Source: Helopsaltes ochotensis
Lineage: Eukaryota > Chordata > Aves > Passeriformes > Locustellidae
Assembly: GCA_013400155.1 (NCBI GenBank)
Contig: VXBM01000018.1
Coordinates: 291,898 to 355,897 of the forward strand
DNA length: 64,000 nt
Direction: 5' to 3'
Of this stretch, positions 13,199 through 26,697 are shown in pieces (the first letter of the stretch is position 1; each line of letters starts with the position of its first letter). The notes under the pieces are model-generated. The model made no database searches. It had not been told where the DNA came from and was given only the letters and a program-made list of their open reading frames with translations. Both the position numbers and the translations under genes were made by a program.

Positions 13199-16100
13199 AT
13201 TATATGGATGAAAGCATTACTTCATTTTCAGGTTTTTTAGCAAATGAATATTCAAGCTATGCCAGTTTATCTGCATGATTTCTTCTTCTTGTGGTACTAT
13301 CTCTCCTTGCCAGTTAGAGGACATGTGTGTCTCTTTGTGGATAGATGTTGAGTCCAGTGGGAGGATAAATCAAACATCTTGAGCAAATTCAGTGAAGATG
13401 CAATCTTCAGGTGACCAGAGCATTCTCCAAACCATAAGGCAACAGCGGGTCCTTCCTTGGTGGAGAGGATGGATTTGGGGAAAGGAAAAGTTCTGCAGTG
13501 CAATGTCAATTATGTAATTCTACTACCTGACCTACCTTGCACTTTCTGTGTGTGTAAGACGTGACTGCAATTCCTCTACATTTGTGCTTTTTCTTACCTT
13601 GTTTGGGAGACATTGTTTCCACCCTACCCTAGAGTAACTTCCTAACTCCCATCAAACCTCTACTTTATGCGTTCAAGGAATACTAGCAGAAAAGACAAAA
13701 TGTGGCAACATACATCAAGCTCATTAATTCTCAGCCAATTTTAAATATACTAAACAAGTGTGACATGTTGATGCAAAAGGGTCTTATACTTGACGTATGG
13801 TGAAGAGAAATGCAGGACAGCTGCAAACATTGATGTGCAACACAGAAAACAAACTGTGGCTAGAAAATTATACCTGTCTCTTAAATGATGAATTCTCACC
13901 ATCACTCAGATCTAAAAGAAATTCCACATAGTTGTCATTACAGTTCCCACATATATGACTTTTTTATCACCTTATCTAAGATAATCTGTCATTTTAAATA
14001 GAAACATGAAACATCCAGATCGATTATCTAATTAAATTTGTAACTGCAATATAAATGAAAAAATAGAAGGAAGAAATATGAGCTAAAGCCCAGGGTTAAT
14101 TGGTATTCAGAGCTCTAAGGTAACAGAGTTGGACTGCTCACTTCACAGGGTTGTTTTATCTTGCTGAGAGCTAGCAAAAGCCTCTGTGCAGTACACTGTG
14201 TTCTGCACTGTCGGGTCAGATGTGAATATCCTGCTCATAAAAACCACTAGTGGAACTGTAATCATTTTTTTTTTCCCCTCAAAGTTATGAACTTTTAACA
14301 AACAGCAAACCTGATGTTTAAATCTCTTTTAGCACTTTTGAACAGAATTTCCAGGAATCAGATAAACATCAGAGCTGATATATTAAGACAGAATAGTAAT
14401 GAAGTGGAGAATAAATGGCAAGGTCTCTTTGTTTTTGTGTGGATATAGACAGTCTTTCTTTTTTTTTCACCTAAAAAAAAAGCTTGCAAAAAAATTTAGA
14501 AGATGGTGCAAACCTAATTGCCAAAGCTATACCAGCTCAGTCCGCTGGTAATCGGACTCATCGTTGTGTTCCAATAGAACTCCTCTCTTCACTTTAATCT
14601 GATCAGGAATATATGTGATGAAAACATATTAGGCAACAACACATGAAAAATGTCTTGTAGTCTTCTCTTATAGTGGGAAATTCTACGTAAATAGAGTACT
14701 AAAAGCTTGTGTATTTCTTTTAATAGTTGTACTATTAAAGTGGTTAAAATAGGAATGCTGTCCATCACCTTGAGACTCTTCATCTTGGGGCAGAATCCTC
14801 TGACATCAGATCTCTGTCTTCACTTGTGGAAGAGTCATTCATTTTGTTCATTTTTTTGACCATTACATCAGCTCCAAAAACATTTCTGATATTTGAGATT
14901 TGTTATGGCATTTGAAAAGCTCAAATTATGTTATAATATTTGAGAAGCTCCAGCCCAAAGCTTTCCCACCTACAAAGCACTACATTCTGAACATTGATTC
15001 TGTTTTCTGCTTAACAAGAGAGAACTATTTCAAAATAGACTGGTAAGTGGCTAAATGGTAGCTTAATACTGATCGTTGAAAATGCTGTGTGTCATAGCAC
15101 AGCAATATCATTGCCAGCAATAAACAACAGAACTTAAAAGATGCTATAATTTTCTTCTCATAATCCAGCTTTTATCACAGTTTTATTGTACCTTCTGCAT
15201 TTATTAAGGTAATAATGCAATAATTAATAATTTAAACATGACTTTATTGTAAAAACTGTAATATTGGTTGTACTGCTACCAAAATAATCTAGTTAAAATG
15301 GAGCCTGTGTCCTACTTACAGTAGGAGGATAGATATGAACTACCCCTAAATTGTCATAGTTAAGTAGCAAGTCATTTTCTATAGATAGGGGCAAATTCAA
15401 CTCTCCATATTGCTCCAGACAATCTAGGAAGAACTTCAAATAGCTATATCAGATTTGGAATTGGACCAACTGGTACTGTGGGCAGGTGTCACTATCTTTT
15501 TTTAAAAGGATTTATTCATCTTCCCTAAACTTCATTTGAACAAAATCTGCTAATCTGCCATGTAGTTAATGTCTGAAAATTTGATGGATGGATCATATTT
15601 TCTGATATTAGTAGAAAATTCTCTCCACAGAAAAAGGTAATAAGGTTTGTGTGCAAAGCATCTTCTTCCTTTGTCAAAGCAATTGAAAGATTGCTATAAT
15701 AAAACATAATGTTAGACTAGAGGCAAAGGATTACAAAGTGCATCCTTGCACTGTCCTAGGCTATCCCTGAAGGTAATGCAGCGTTCTGTGTGGAAGGAAC
15801 TGATGTTTTCATTTTGGAACTGATTAGATAGGGATCTCCACTGCAAACCAAACAGAAACCATCACACGAGTGTACTGCTGGCTCTGCCAGCAAAACAGAG
15901 CAGAAGTGACCTGGCAGAAGCAGTACAGAAACATTTATTCTTCCACACTTCTTCCTTGTTTCAGCTGCAGGGGGCAAATTTGCATCATTCTCACCCGTGT
16001 TGGAACATCAAACTGTTGCTTTAGGGGATCATTACTGATTCACTCTAACTCTGGTACTGACCAGTGCAATAGGGATCCTCTGCAAACCAGCTCTGGAATA

Positions 16101-18743
16101 AAGTAACAAACTCCTTTTTGCTAGTAGATACTACTATATTCCCCCTGGGATATCTTTCTCCATAATTGAAATACATGACCTCGCATAAACATTTCTAATT
16201 TAATTTCTTTTTTAAATTACTTTGGCCCTGACACACAAACCTTCTTTTTAAAGGAATACACATTATTTTAAAATTGTAATGCAGGACTTTCACATCTTAT
16301 CAAGGATTAAAAGAAGTAAACTATCTAACCAGGCTCCATCTGTGTGCCTGATTTCTTCTGCAAGTCTCTTGTGCTTGCATTACATTCCTAAAGTCTGCAA
16401 GGATCCAACAATGAACAGCCCTACAATTGTACAGATAGGTTCCAGTAGCAGAACTTGTTTTTACATTGCAGGTTAACTCAGACTGTTACCAGCATTTCTC
16501 CAAATCTCAGCAGGCTGTTTCTCCATGGGCCATCTAAGTCAAACACCCCAAAGATTTTTTTTTCTATAACGGCATATCTACTTTCTGACAAGGCCTGGTA
16601 AAGAGACATATTCTTTGTCCTCATTTATGGATTTGAATGATAAACACACAGCTTTTTGAAAAACTTAGGTGCTTAAATCTGTGATGAGAAGATGCAATCT
16701 GGAAAGACCCATTTATCTGCCAGGATATGCTGCACTGCATCTGTAACTAGACAGATTTACAATCAAAAACACATTTCTGTGCGTGAAGTTTCACTGGTAG
16801 AATGGAGAATTTCAAAGGCATCTTTAAATAGAATGAAAAAAGACAATTTCTGTGAAGCAAAACTATGTTTCTGTAGGTAAGAAATGAGCAGTTGGCTTAA
16901 TTAAATCAGTCATCAGGACTGGAGAATTTAGAAAAGTTTGGGAGAGAGCATGCACTTACTAGAATAATTCTAACTAAGAAAGAAAATGTAAAATCAATAC
17001 AGTCATTTCAGTCTGTATTTACTACAGAGAGGGGAAGCCAAGGACAGGATATGTCAATGACTGGGGTACACTTAGAGAAAGCATGACAGTAGATAATTTA
17101 ACATGGCTGTCACTAAACAGAAAATCCTAGGATGATGATTTTACATCACGACACATGTTTTGGTTTATTTGTACCTGTTTCCAAGTATAGTCATGTACCT
17201 GTTAAAGAATTCTGAGTTTGTTTTTTCATTTCATTTTTTAAGGGTTATTGAATTATTTCATAGAGGCTGCATTCTCCTTCTGTGCGTGGTGATGAGGAGT
17301 GACCCTGAAGATTTGAAGTTTACCTCTTAAGATCAATCCCATGCTTATCAATCAGAGGGGTCAGCCTCAGGAATTCATCTTTCTGACAGATGTCAAGCAT
17401 GGCAGGACAGTGAGTTAAGAAGCTGAACCTGACACATTATCAAAAACACAGAGAAAAGGGACAATAGCCTGGATGATCCAGTGGCTGGGATATGCTAAGC
17501 ATGACCAGCACCTTCTGCTGGTGCTCCTTTGAAGTCCTAACGCCAAGTTGAAAGCTCTTTCCACTTCACACAGATTCTTCCTCCAATGCAGAGGAATCTA
17601 CTACAGATTTAAGTACATTGAATCCTACTTCATGACAAATCAAACTGGAAGGGGTAAAATGTTTAATGCCTTCAAATGTCTGGTCTTTTCCCCTCCAAAG
17701 CTTTGTGCCCTTCTGGTATGGGCAAGAAAATGGGATATACATTCCCTTATATTGAGCTTAGATATCACTATATCAAGCAAAACAAAATTGTATTTTAACA
17801 TGGTACATTGTAAACTGAGCATTGTAAACCGAGACTGTTCAGATATTGCTATATATCCTGTCTGAGGAGGATAATTTCCTTTTCATTTTTAGGAATATAT
17901 AAGTGTTACTGTAACACTTCCAGTCATCAAAGAGGTGGCTGAACACATATCCACTATAACATGTCATTATTGTCAAAATTGCATTTAAGCCACTTTGAAC
18001 TTCCAAAAAGATCACTGCCCAGAAGTCATCCACTTTTTCTGAAGAAAGTGCCAGTGTGTTAGGCCATATTCTTAAAAGCTCATGTCCACAAACACTAAGA
18101 TGCAGAGAGTCACACTGGGAAGTGAGGGAATCACAATAAACTTAGAAAAACGAGCCCCTGCCCTGGCTCCTCCCAGAGCTGTTAGAAGACAGCCATCAGT
18201 GCTTTGGGGATGGCACCCATCACCATAAGTCACTGAGAAAGCTTTCTGGATCACTTTACAGGTTGTAGTGAAGAGGTGAGGTGAGGCGGTTACTGCCTAC
18301 CAAGTTTTGTGGGATGCTGTGAAAGAGCATCCTTGGATGATACAAGACCTCATTATGAGATGTTTAGGGGAGGAACCAAAGGCATAGAATAGAGAAATCA
18401 GCATGCTCTGCAGAGGAACAAGCATGGAAACAGAGGGATAGGAACAAAAGGGGTCAGCGGCACGTTAGCTGGCATTTGTCCGATCATGCCCTGTGCCTAA
18501 TCACTGCTATCTGCCCTGTGTTCTCATCAAACTCCAATTCTAACTATTTTACTGGGTGAGGAACTCTATATTCTGGTGCTGTTGGTATTTGCATGAGGGC
18601 AGATTTTTCTCTCCATGTTGTCCTGTGTGGCTGGTGATGTGCACATGTACATGTATTCCACGCAAGGGTGCCCATGTGTGTATATCTACATAGTCAGCCT
18701 CACTGTGGCTTGACATGGAGACACACTGGTACAACAGCTCTGC
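13199..18743. other. Unique non-coding DNA
   Basis: No gene or repeat family recognised over 5.5 kb. The ORFs are short (about 60-105 codons) and without domains. A small pair of overlapping inverted repeats sits at 14,531-14,558 and is listed separately. The final 300 bp before the LTR are slightly GC-richer but unassigned. Confidence 0.5.
14531..14558. repeat. Two overlapping short inverted repeats
   Basis: ACCAG (14,531-14,535) can pair with CTGGT (14,545-14,549). AGTCCG (14,539-14,544) can pair with CGGACT (14,553-14,558). The two hairpins interleave, so in RNA they would form a pseudoknot-like pair or compete. The stems are short, so chance is the simplest explanation. Confidence 0.35.
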
Positions 18744-18975
18744 TGTGGGAGGAGGGAATACAGGTGACCTGGCCCTGATAAGTAACAGCTGTGTTAATTA
18801 CCCAATTCAGCCTCACCCCTGAGCAGTCACAGCTGTGACTTTATTTACCAATAAAGGTAAGTGGGATAAAAGGGAGTGGATCAGCTGGTGAGAGGATAAT
18901 CATGGAGGAGGAACCTTGGTCATTATGAAGAAGGATCCTGGGGAGAGGGAATTCCTGCTGTAGGTCTGTCTGGGT

Positions 18976-19070
18976 CTGCAGTTAGAGCCTGGGTCTGCCT
19001 GGAACCTGCAGTCACAGTCTAGCTTGGTAAAAGCCTGCAGTCAGAGTCCGCAAACCAATATCACAGTCAT
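18976..19070 (+). repeat. Degenerate ~30-bp direct repeats inside the LTR
   Basis: Units begin CTGCAGT[TC]A[GC]AG at 18,976, 19,006 and 19,035 (spacing 30 and 29), with a decayed fourth unit near 19,061. The homologous LTR at 57.8-58.3 kb keeps four units, so the repeats predate both insertions. Confidence 0.7.
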
Positions 19071-19180
19071 AGTTTAGCAGGAAATAGCCAGCAGATGCTG
19101 CAAGGGAAACCAGCAGCAGGAGCTTGCTGCAACCAGAGTCAGTGAATGGTTGGAGTCAGAATGGCCGAGCTGTAAAGAGG

Positions 19181-19186
19181 AATAAA
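19181..19186 (+). promoter_or_regulatory. LTR polyadenylation signal AATAAA
   Basis: A consensus hexamer about 75-80 bp upstream of the LTR end, at the position expected for R. The equivalent site in the minus-strand copy is mutated (AATAGA). Confidence 0.6.
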
Positions 19187-22100
19187 ACAGGACCCTTTTT
19201 ATTCTGTTTTTAACAAGAAGTCTGTGCTCATTTCTACTCTCTAACTAGGGGGCTGCTGCAACACTTTCCCATTGGAGGGTTACTGGATTTGGCACGTTTG
19301 AATGATTTAATTTAACAAGCAACTAAAAAGCTTTGCTTGTAAGAGCTTCAGTGTTCCTGGGGTCATCACAGATTACTTCATGTGGATATTGGCTAAGTTT
19401 TACTAAGTTTGGATAAAAACAAAACCAGAATGGAAACAAAAGAGTGACATATCATACTGTTCCACTGAGATAGAATATATGAATTATTCTGTTAAATTGG
19501 CACATTAGCAATGCATTTTCCACCAAGGAGCAAAGCCTGCTTTATGAACAAGTAGAAAAACATCTTTCTGTGAGGCAATACAGTGTTTTGCCTGTACATA
19601 GTAGAGGCCCCATGGTACAGTGGTCAGACCTGGTAGCACTGGGTATTTCGGCAAAGGAAAAAACCTTAGAGACATAAGTTGAGGGTTAGTCTCTTTTGAA
19701 AATACATTATTGGGAGTTCTGCACAAATTATGTGCACTATCATCAGTGTCTTGCTATTTCAATAAGTAATCATGTGTTCTTGTTACTCTCTGGGTCAAAA
19801 TTATAAATTCAAGAAAACTGGAAAATTGCACCAAATGAATGTGTTCTTGTGACAAAATAGTGATAGAAACTGAAAGCTGTTTACTAGACAAGAAAAATCT
19901 GTTTTGTTCTGCTGCCTTATAAGGAGTAATCACAGCAAGGGAGGAAATAATTTAAACTGAAATATCAGAAAGAAAGGAGATGCCTCTCTTCATAAAGCAA
20001 ACACTTCATTGATCCCTTGAAATTGTATATCACAAAAGGAAAACCTTGCAGCCTTGAAGAAAACAACTCTCATTTAAATGACTGCATGAGTGAGACCAAG
20101 CCTTTCAAAGGCTTTGTCTCCATTATAAAGTTCTATTGGCACAACTTCCTTTGTTCATAATGAGTCAGATATCCAGCAGCAATGCCTGTAAAGTCTCAGA
20201 AAGAAGCAGTTATGGCAAGGAGCACTTCTTTTGGCAGTGGGGTTTAGTGGTGGCAGACAGATTTGTCTTTCCTGCATCAAGCCTTCAGCTGAAAAAGCTG
20301 ATAATTTCATGTAACACAGGTTTTGTAGTATAGTATAAACATATCTGCTGTATCCCAGTGGAATGTACTTCCAAGATAGCTGTGGTGGAAATATAGATGT
20401 ATCACAGAGGAAATAAGTCACCTTCAAAGTCAGTGTAAATGCAGAATTAACAAATTTCTTGTTCGAGTCACAGAACCCACATGTCCTCCAAGATTAACAC
20501 TCAAATCATTAGGAGTACACATGCCCATCTCTCACCTCTAATTTACACTAAAAGAGACACTTCAACAAGAAGGCATAGAAAATATTGTGTATTTTTGACT
20601 TTTATTTGGGGCTCAAGCTGTTAAATTTTTCACAGGTGGTTGAATTGCATGTTTTCCTGAATTTTCTGGGCACACTCTGGAGTCTGATTTGCACAGGTGC
20701 AGAGTACACACAGCTGTAAGTGAAGTCGATGAAAGCTGTTCTGTGGACACATGAAATGCTCTATAATTCTAAGCTGAATTGCATTTTTAACACTTTAAAG
20801 CCATATATTGAACTACTTCACTGACTTTTTCAGGGATAAGGAAATGATGTGCCGTAGACACACACTTGGAGTATAATCTTTCATGAGAAATTGTTGAAAT
20901 TTGGCAAAATTATATGAAAGTAAAAACTCAGGTTTTTTATAACTTGGGAATGTTAAGCATGCTTAAGGAAATGTGACATAGTCCCAATCTGACTTATGGT
21001 AACTGTTCTCAGAATTCCTATTGTTCATTATTAAAGACTATCTACTCTGGCAAAAAAAGTTTAGAATCAACTAAATTAAGCCTATTTTCGATTCAAAAGT
21101 AGTGGCTGAGGTATTTTCTCGCAAATATTAAAAGCCCTTATAACATCAGAGAAGCTAATTGACTGTCAAATTTGCATCAGTTATTGGCATTTTACAGGTA
21201 CTTAAGTTTAAAGAGATCCACATTCATTTTGCTATGTCCAACTCTTTGGGAGCCTTATATTCTCTGCTAATAAAAATTGCATTAATTGAAGAGAGAAGAA
21301 TATAACCTTTTGTAAGGTAAGAAGCAATCATCAGTATTTTTAAATTATGTAATGGATTTTAAATTCTCATCCTTAATTGCAATTTATACTTATGAGCCTC
21401 CTCCAAAAGATCAGCCATCTTCTTTGATAGCGTGTCATCTGATTTGCGTAACATCACCTTGTAAACCAATCTATGCATGCTGTGAGATTTGAAAATATGG
21501 AATGTGTTTTCACGTAATGACATCATTTTACTGTTGCTAGCCATTGATAAAGACAATGGTTAGGCCATCACTTTGGGCAAAGAGGGAGTTAACAAAATTA
21601 ACTCTTGTAAAGCAAGCTACAAAAGAACATTTTCTTTGGTTTACATGGGTATTATATAGAATTAATTAGTATGAAAGCAGTATGGAAGTATGGAAAGAAG
21701 AAGTGTGGAATACAATAATCTGAATTTCGCAACGCAAAATTCCAGGCTAAGGTCCCTTGAGATTGTTACAGAAATTGAGGCTCTATTTTTGTATTAAATG
21801 GAAAGTTGTTTATATTTAATGGAATAAACTCATGGGAGGCCTGGTGATTATAATGATTCTACTGCCTGGTCTTACAGCTATTTTGCGCTATGATAAGTTG
21901 CATGGTAGGCATTCTTCAAACAAAATTCACAACAATGGACAGAAAAGAAAAGAAAAATGGGGAATAAAAAAAAAATCAGAGAAAAAAAACAGGCAAACTA
22001 ATTCAAATACAAATCAGTACCAGTGAAATATACCAGAAGAATTTGCAGTTGCAGTAGGTGCAAACAATGTCATTATAGTGGCATAAAATACCAAAAGGCA

Positions 22101-25003
22101 TCTCCTATGTATCTGTGAGTAGAGAAAATTAAACATAGAAGAAGATGCCTCTTTGGGCCCTTTATGCACCCAAATATTCAAGGCTAGAATGGACAAAAGT
22201 TCCTTTAAGGCACACCCATTTGTTACTTGTATGTAAACACGGAACTTTTATGCTGTATGTAACTATAATGGTTTTGGAGAACATAATTTACATAGGAATA
22301 GTGTTCTGCTCCTGTTTGGAGGCTATAAACTTTGATCAGATTTCATTGTAAAGACTGTCAGAGAATCATCTATTTAAAATTTCTTTTGGAGATAACAAAA
22401 TGAATCTGCCAACAAATGAAAAGCTGTTTTCTACTCTTTCTTATGTAATTCCACTTTCTTTTTAGTTTCATTTCAGTGAAAGTCATATAATTAGTGTAGA
22501 AAATTCAGGAAAGGGGAGGAAATACAGTGAGAAGGAAGAGGATATTTTCATTTGCTCATACATTCACTTCACTGACATGGAATAGTAGGTAACAGTTTCT
22601 TCATTTTGGAAAAAGGTTAAATTGATCTCAAAAATATCTTCCAAAGATATATCTTCACCAAAAGTGCTTTTGGTGTAGCCTGGAAATTTCTTAAAAGGAA
22701 TCATAACTCATGTTAATAATGTTTAAGCAAATATTTGAGCATTTTAAGTCTCAGTGGAAAATACAGAATAATTTAAAACTCTTTTAATTTTTTTCTTTAT
22801 TTTTTTTCTTGTATTTAAGAAAGCCTTAGTAAGTCAGGAAAATCCACTAGAGTTTAAGGTAGCCAACACAAGAAGAAAGGCAATTTACAGTGCAGATATT
22901 GGGAACAGTAAATTAGAGATTGCTCTTGCCTCAATCAATTTCCAGTTGATTTAGTAGTAGAAAAGTTTTTCTTCAAATGGAATCTAAAGGTATTGAGTTC
23001 TTAATTTCACTTTATTTTCTACTCACTTATGATCTCTGACAAGTTATAGTTGAGATAACTACACCAGCTTTAGAAAAAAAATCCCATTGAGTTTATTTTA
23101 CCAGGTGTAGATTTGGAGCTAAATCAAAACTTTCAGGAAGTCTGTGGCTTGTTCTACTTTGAAAAGTACAGGTGAAAAATACTCCTGATGTCTTTCTCCA
23201 TCTTTTGCTTCTACCTCTCCATGTCAAATTTGAAGTAGTTGGGTTTTGACACCCATTTCCAGTGCTACTAAAGCCTGATTAATAACATGGACAGCACAGA
23301 GATGCAACCTCTTCCTCAGGTAGATACTCGATCGCCATACAGTCCAGACACTAATTATTTTTGCAAAGAAATAATATTTGCAGCTCGTGAGCCTTCCACC
23401 ATTGCCTAGGGATAGGGTAGAGGAACAATGAGCTCTGTAATCCTGTAGTCAGAGCTTATGGGAAGGAAAAACGACTAAAAAAAGAATAAAGAATAGTTTG
23501 CCTGCATTCATCCTTCCTCAAATACCCTGATGTGGAACCACAAAGTAGGAGATCTTCAGAATAGTCACATTCTTCCTAGTTACAATGAGTAAACTAGGTA
23601 TGTCTGATCAGCCTGAAAGCTTCTCAGCAGTGATGAAATGAGTGATACTGGCTCTGCTCTTCTGGATCTGCATCAGCTTTCTGTTCCTACAAGCACTATT
23701 ATGGTCCACGACTTAGGAGTTCCTGTATGCTAATTCTGTCTGACATTAGGAACAGAGAGCAATCCTTCCTCTTTTCTTGTCCTCTTCTGCTACCAAGACC
23801 ATCTTGAGAGTCTCTTGGGCAGAAGCAGCATACACAATGTAAGATGGGGTACATAGCAGGTGTCAAATTTCCCCTTCTGGCCACCAAAACAGACCATGAC
23901 ATCAACTGTCCAGGTTTTATCAGATGTGAAGTCAGGTGTGATACATCAGTGTATGGCAAGTAGCTCCAAATTTTATATTATCTAATTAATGCTCCCATTT
24001 AAGGATGCACCCTAACAACAAAATTCTGTGAATGCTACTCTTTCTGTATGTTGCCTCCTGAGACAGTTGTATTCCACATTGCATTCCTTCAGTTTGATGG
24101 TCTGAAAGGTATTGCCTCACTTCTACTTAATGCCACCACCTGCAGCCAGAACCCTTGGGATCTGTAATGATCCTTCTGAAATTTGAGTAGTAGAGCCTCA
24201 GTAGACCATTGTCTCAAATCTAAAACACAAGTAATTTGAAATTAAATTCTAGGGAATTACAACTTTATTTTTTTTTCCCAAAGTGGTTGATCAGTGAGTT
24301 CTCTTACTAAGGAAATTATTGAGACCAAAAATGTGACAAGATAACAAAAAAGAGCTAAAATTGCAGCAGCAATAAAAAAAATATATGAAGCTGGTATAAT
24401 TGATATGAAAAAAATTTAGAGGACATTAAACATAGCACTATACTCTGCAACCACTCTGAAGCAAGTGTCAAGCCATAAATATGTCTTGGGGATTACTCTG
24501 CATTTTACTGTTGTGGGGTTGATTACTTCATTTTAAGAAACATAAAGTGTATTAAAGCTAATCTTATGGTATCAATCATTATGTTTCTTCAAAGTGAACT
24601 TTTCTAGGACTTAGGTGTTACCTGTTTGCTCTCCTTTTCAACTGTTTGTAATGTTTACTTTGGTGTTTTAAGCAATTAGGAGAAAGGTACTGTTGTTACT
24701 TTCATTAAGTTCTACTGCTTTTCAACGTTTGGAAGAAAAGACTGAAAGGATGAAAGGACTAATAGGAAGGAGAGTTGGAGCTTTGTTTGTTTGTTTGTTA
24801 CCACCCAGGAGTACTGAATTCATTCATCTTCTATGCATATTAACATCTGCTCTTCTATCTTTGGAAACTGTTGATACTCTGACACATATTTGAGTGATAA
24901 ACCGAATATTTCTTCAAGTATAAACATTATGTTAAGTTGCTTGAAAAGAACTACTCTTTAAATGGTTTTGACTCTTTAATATTTGAAGATGCTACAAAAT
25001 AAA

Positions 25004-25052
25004 AGAAAAAAAATACCCCAACAAACCAACCAAAAAACCAAACAAAACCTCA
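25004..25052. repeat. A/C-rich tract
   Basis: AAAAAATACCCCAACAAACC-type sequence, a further complementary-strand member of the G/T-tract class. Confidence 0.7.
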
Positions 25053-25119
25053 ACACCATCACTGTAAGCATTTCACTGGGCAGTTTTTCAAATTAATGCA
25101 GTTTAACTATTACATTAAC

Positions 25120-25320
25120 TTAATGGCTATTTTCCCCTACTTTAACCATGTTAAATGTGCCGGCAATAATGAGCTTCTAATGCTGTCTCTTTCAAGTCTC
25201 AGAGGCACCTTTAGAGCTCTGCTTATCTCCTGGATCATAAAGCTGCATAATTTAGTATTCAAACAATTAATTTAAAACTGAAACACTTTGAATTACCATA
25301 AAATTAATCAGAAAAAAACC
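25120..25320. other. Candidate conserved non-coding element
   Basis: Non-repetitive, with several TAAT-type homeodomain cores (TAATGAG, CTAATGC, ATAATTTAG, CAATTAATTT) and a CATAAAGCTGCATAAT segment, in sequence that looks unlike the decayed neighbourhood. This is pattern recognition only. No alignment was possible, and chance is a real alternative in AT-rich DNA. Confidence 0.25.
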
Positions 25321-26697
25321 TTAGCATTTCCATTCTGTTTATCTCTATTTAGTAAATTTGAAAGTGTAGGATGAATAAAACTTTACAATATTCTCTTTTC
25401 TACTGATGTATCAGCTGCTATAAGCATAAGTTTATCTAAAAATATAAGGGATATTTTCAAAACCTTTTGAAAAAAGAGTTTCTTGTGTCTATTAAACTAA
25501 GGTGATTCTTTTGATGGAACCAATTTTTTAGATTTTTCCATACTGTTAACTGAAATAGAAACATCTTTAAAATTAATTGTAATTTCTAACCTATTTCCAG
25601 ATTTGCAGTACAGAGGTAGCTGATGCATGTAATCAGAACTGCTACCTTATTAAGTGGCTTAATTCTAATAATTGTGCAACTCACAGCACTGTATCACTTA
25701 ACATTTTAAAATGTCTCCGCACTTAAACTTTGTTTTACTTCCTTTGTTGTGCTTCAAAATGCTACAAGTGTTCCTTATCGGCTGGGCTATTGCTAACCAA
25801 GGAAGAAAATTGTAAGAATAAATTGGATTTATCTCTTGCCTGTGTCATCAGTAAGACATATATCTAATAAAAGGCTGAGGTGCCTAATATAGTAGAGTAT
25901 CTTATCTAAGTACCCAAATGACAATTCTAAGTCTCAAATTTAGGCCCCTACTACCATCACAGTTTCCTGGGGACACCTAGTTACCAAAGTAACTTCTCTC
26001 ATCTTATTTGAGATACCTTTATCTGATCTAGTATCCATCTATAGTCAAGACTGTTGTGGGATTTAACTGATCTAATCTCGTTCTGGAAGATTATAGGTGA
26101 CAAATATGTGGTCAAGTGAATCTCTGGCCAGCAATCTTTTCTCTCCACTGGGAGAGTGGCTTAGTTACCAGGACACATAGGGAAACAAATTAAATCCAGT
26201 CCCTGTCCTTCAGATAAGCCATGTTAGTCATGGCAACAGCAACTCTGTCAACTCTGAATCTGGGTCTGAATTTTCATTTTCTATTTTTTCAAAGAAATGA
26301 GTAGGAATATTTTCTATTTTTACTTATTTAATGTTAAATTTTTCCAGTATTTGTTTCATATAACACATGGAAACCTAAGTCCCACTTTTCCAGCTGAATG
26401 TCTTTATAACACTAAGCTGCAAAATACTACGTTTTCCTTGTATTTTGGATTTGTGGTTTCTTCTCTCTGCTGCATCCTTTGCTGTGACTTTTACAGACTT
26501 GATGTAGGATGGCTCTTTCCTAGGCTAAACTATCCTTCTGGGAACATATGGGCACTGGAAACCCTTCTGAGTTAGCTGGACATTCATTTTGGGTCTCTCA
26601 TTTCATAGGTGATTGCCCTAATCATTTGGTAGCTGTACACTTAGTACTATTACTATAGTTCTCCCTTCTTTATGTTTTATAAAATAATCAGAGCATA

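Larger units (their letters stand above)
18744..19260 (+). mobile_element. Solo LTR of an endogenous retrovirus (family A, copy 1)
   Basis: A 517-bp long terminal repeat that starts TGT and ends TGCA. It is recognised by collinear similarity over its full length to the reverse complement of 57,769-58,266. Both copies share a GATAAAAG TATA-like box (18,865-18,872 here). This copy has an AATAAA polyadenylation signal at 19,181-19,186, about 80 bp before the end, with a GT-rich stretch downstream. CTGCAGT occurs at 18,976, 19,006 and 19,035, with a degenerate fourth unit near 19,061, giving a direct repeat of about 30 bp. No primer-binding site or gag/pol sequence follows, so it is a solo LTR left by recombination. 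I could not find a convincing target-site duplication. The retroviral class is not certain. Confidence 0.85.
19261..26697. other. Unique non-coding DNA
   Basis: Over 7 kb without a recognisable gene or transposon. Includes a GTTT run near 24,785-24,799, an A/C tract at 25,004-25,052 and a possible conserved element around 25,120-25,320. The minus-strand ORF at 21,359-21,556 (65 codons, Lys/Met/Leu-rich) matches nothing I know. Confidence 0.5.
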
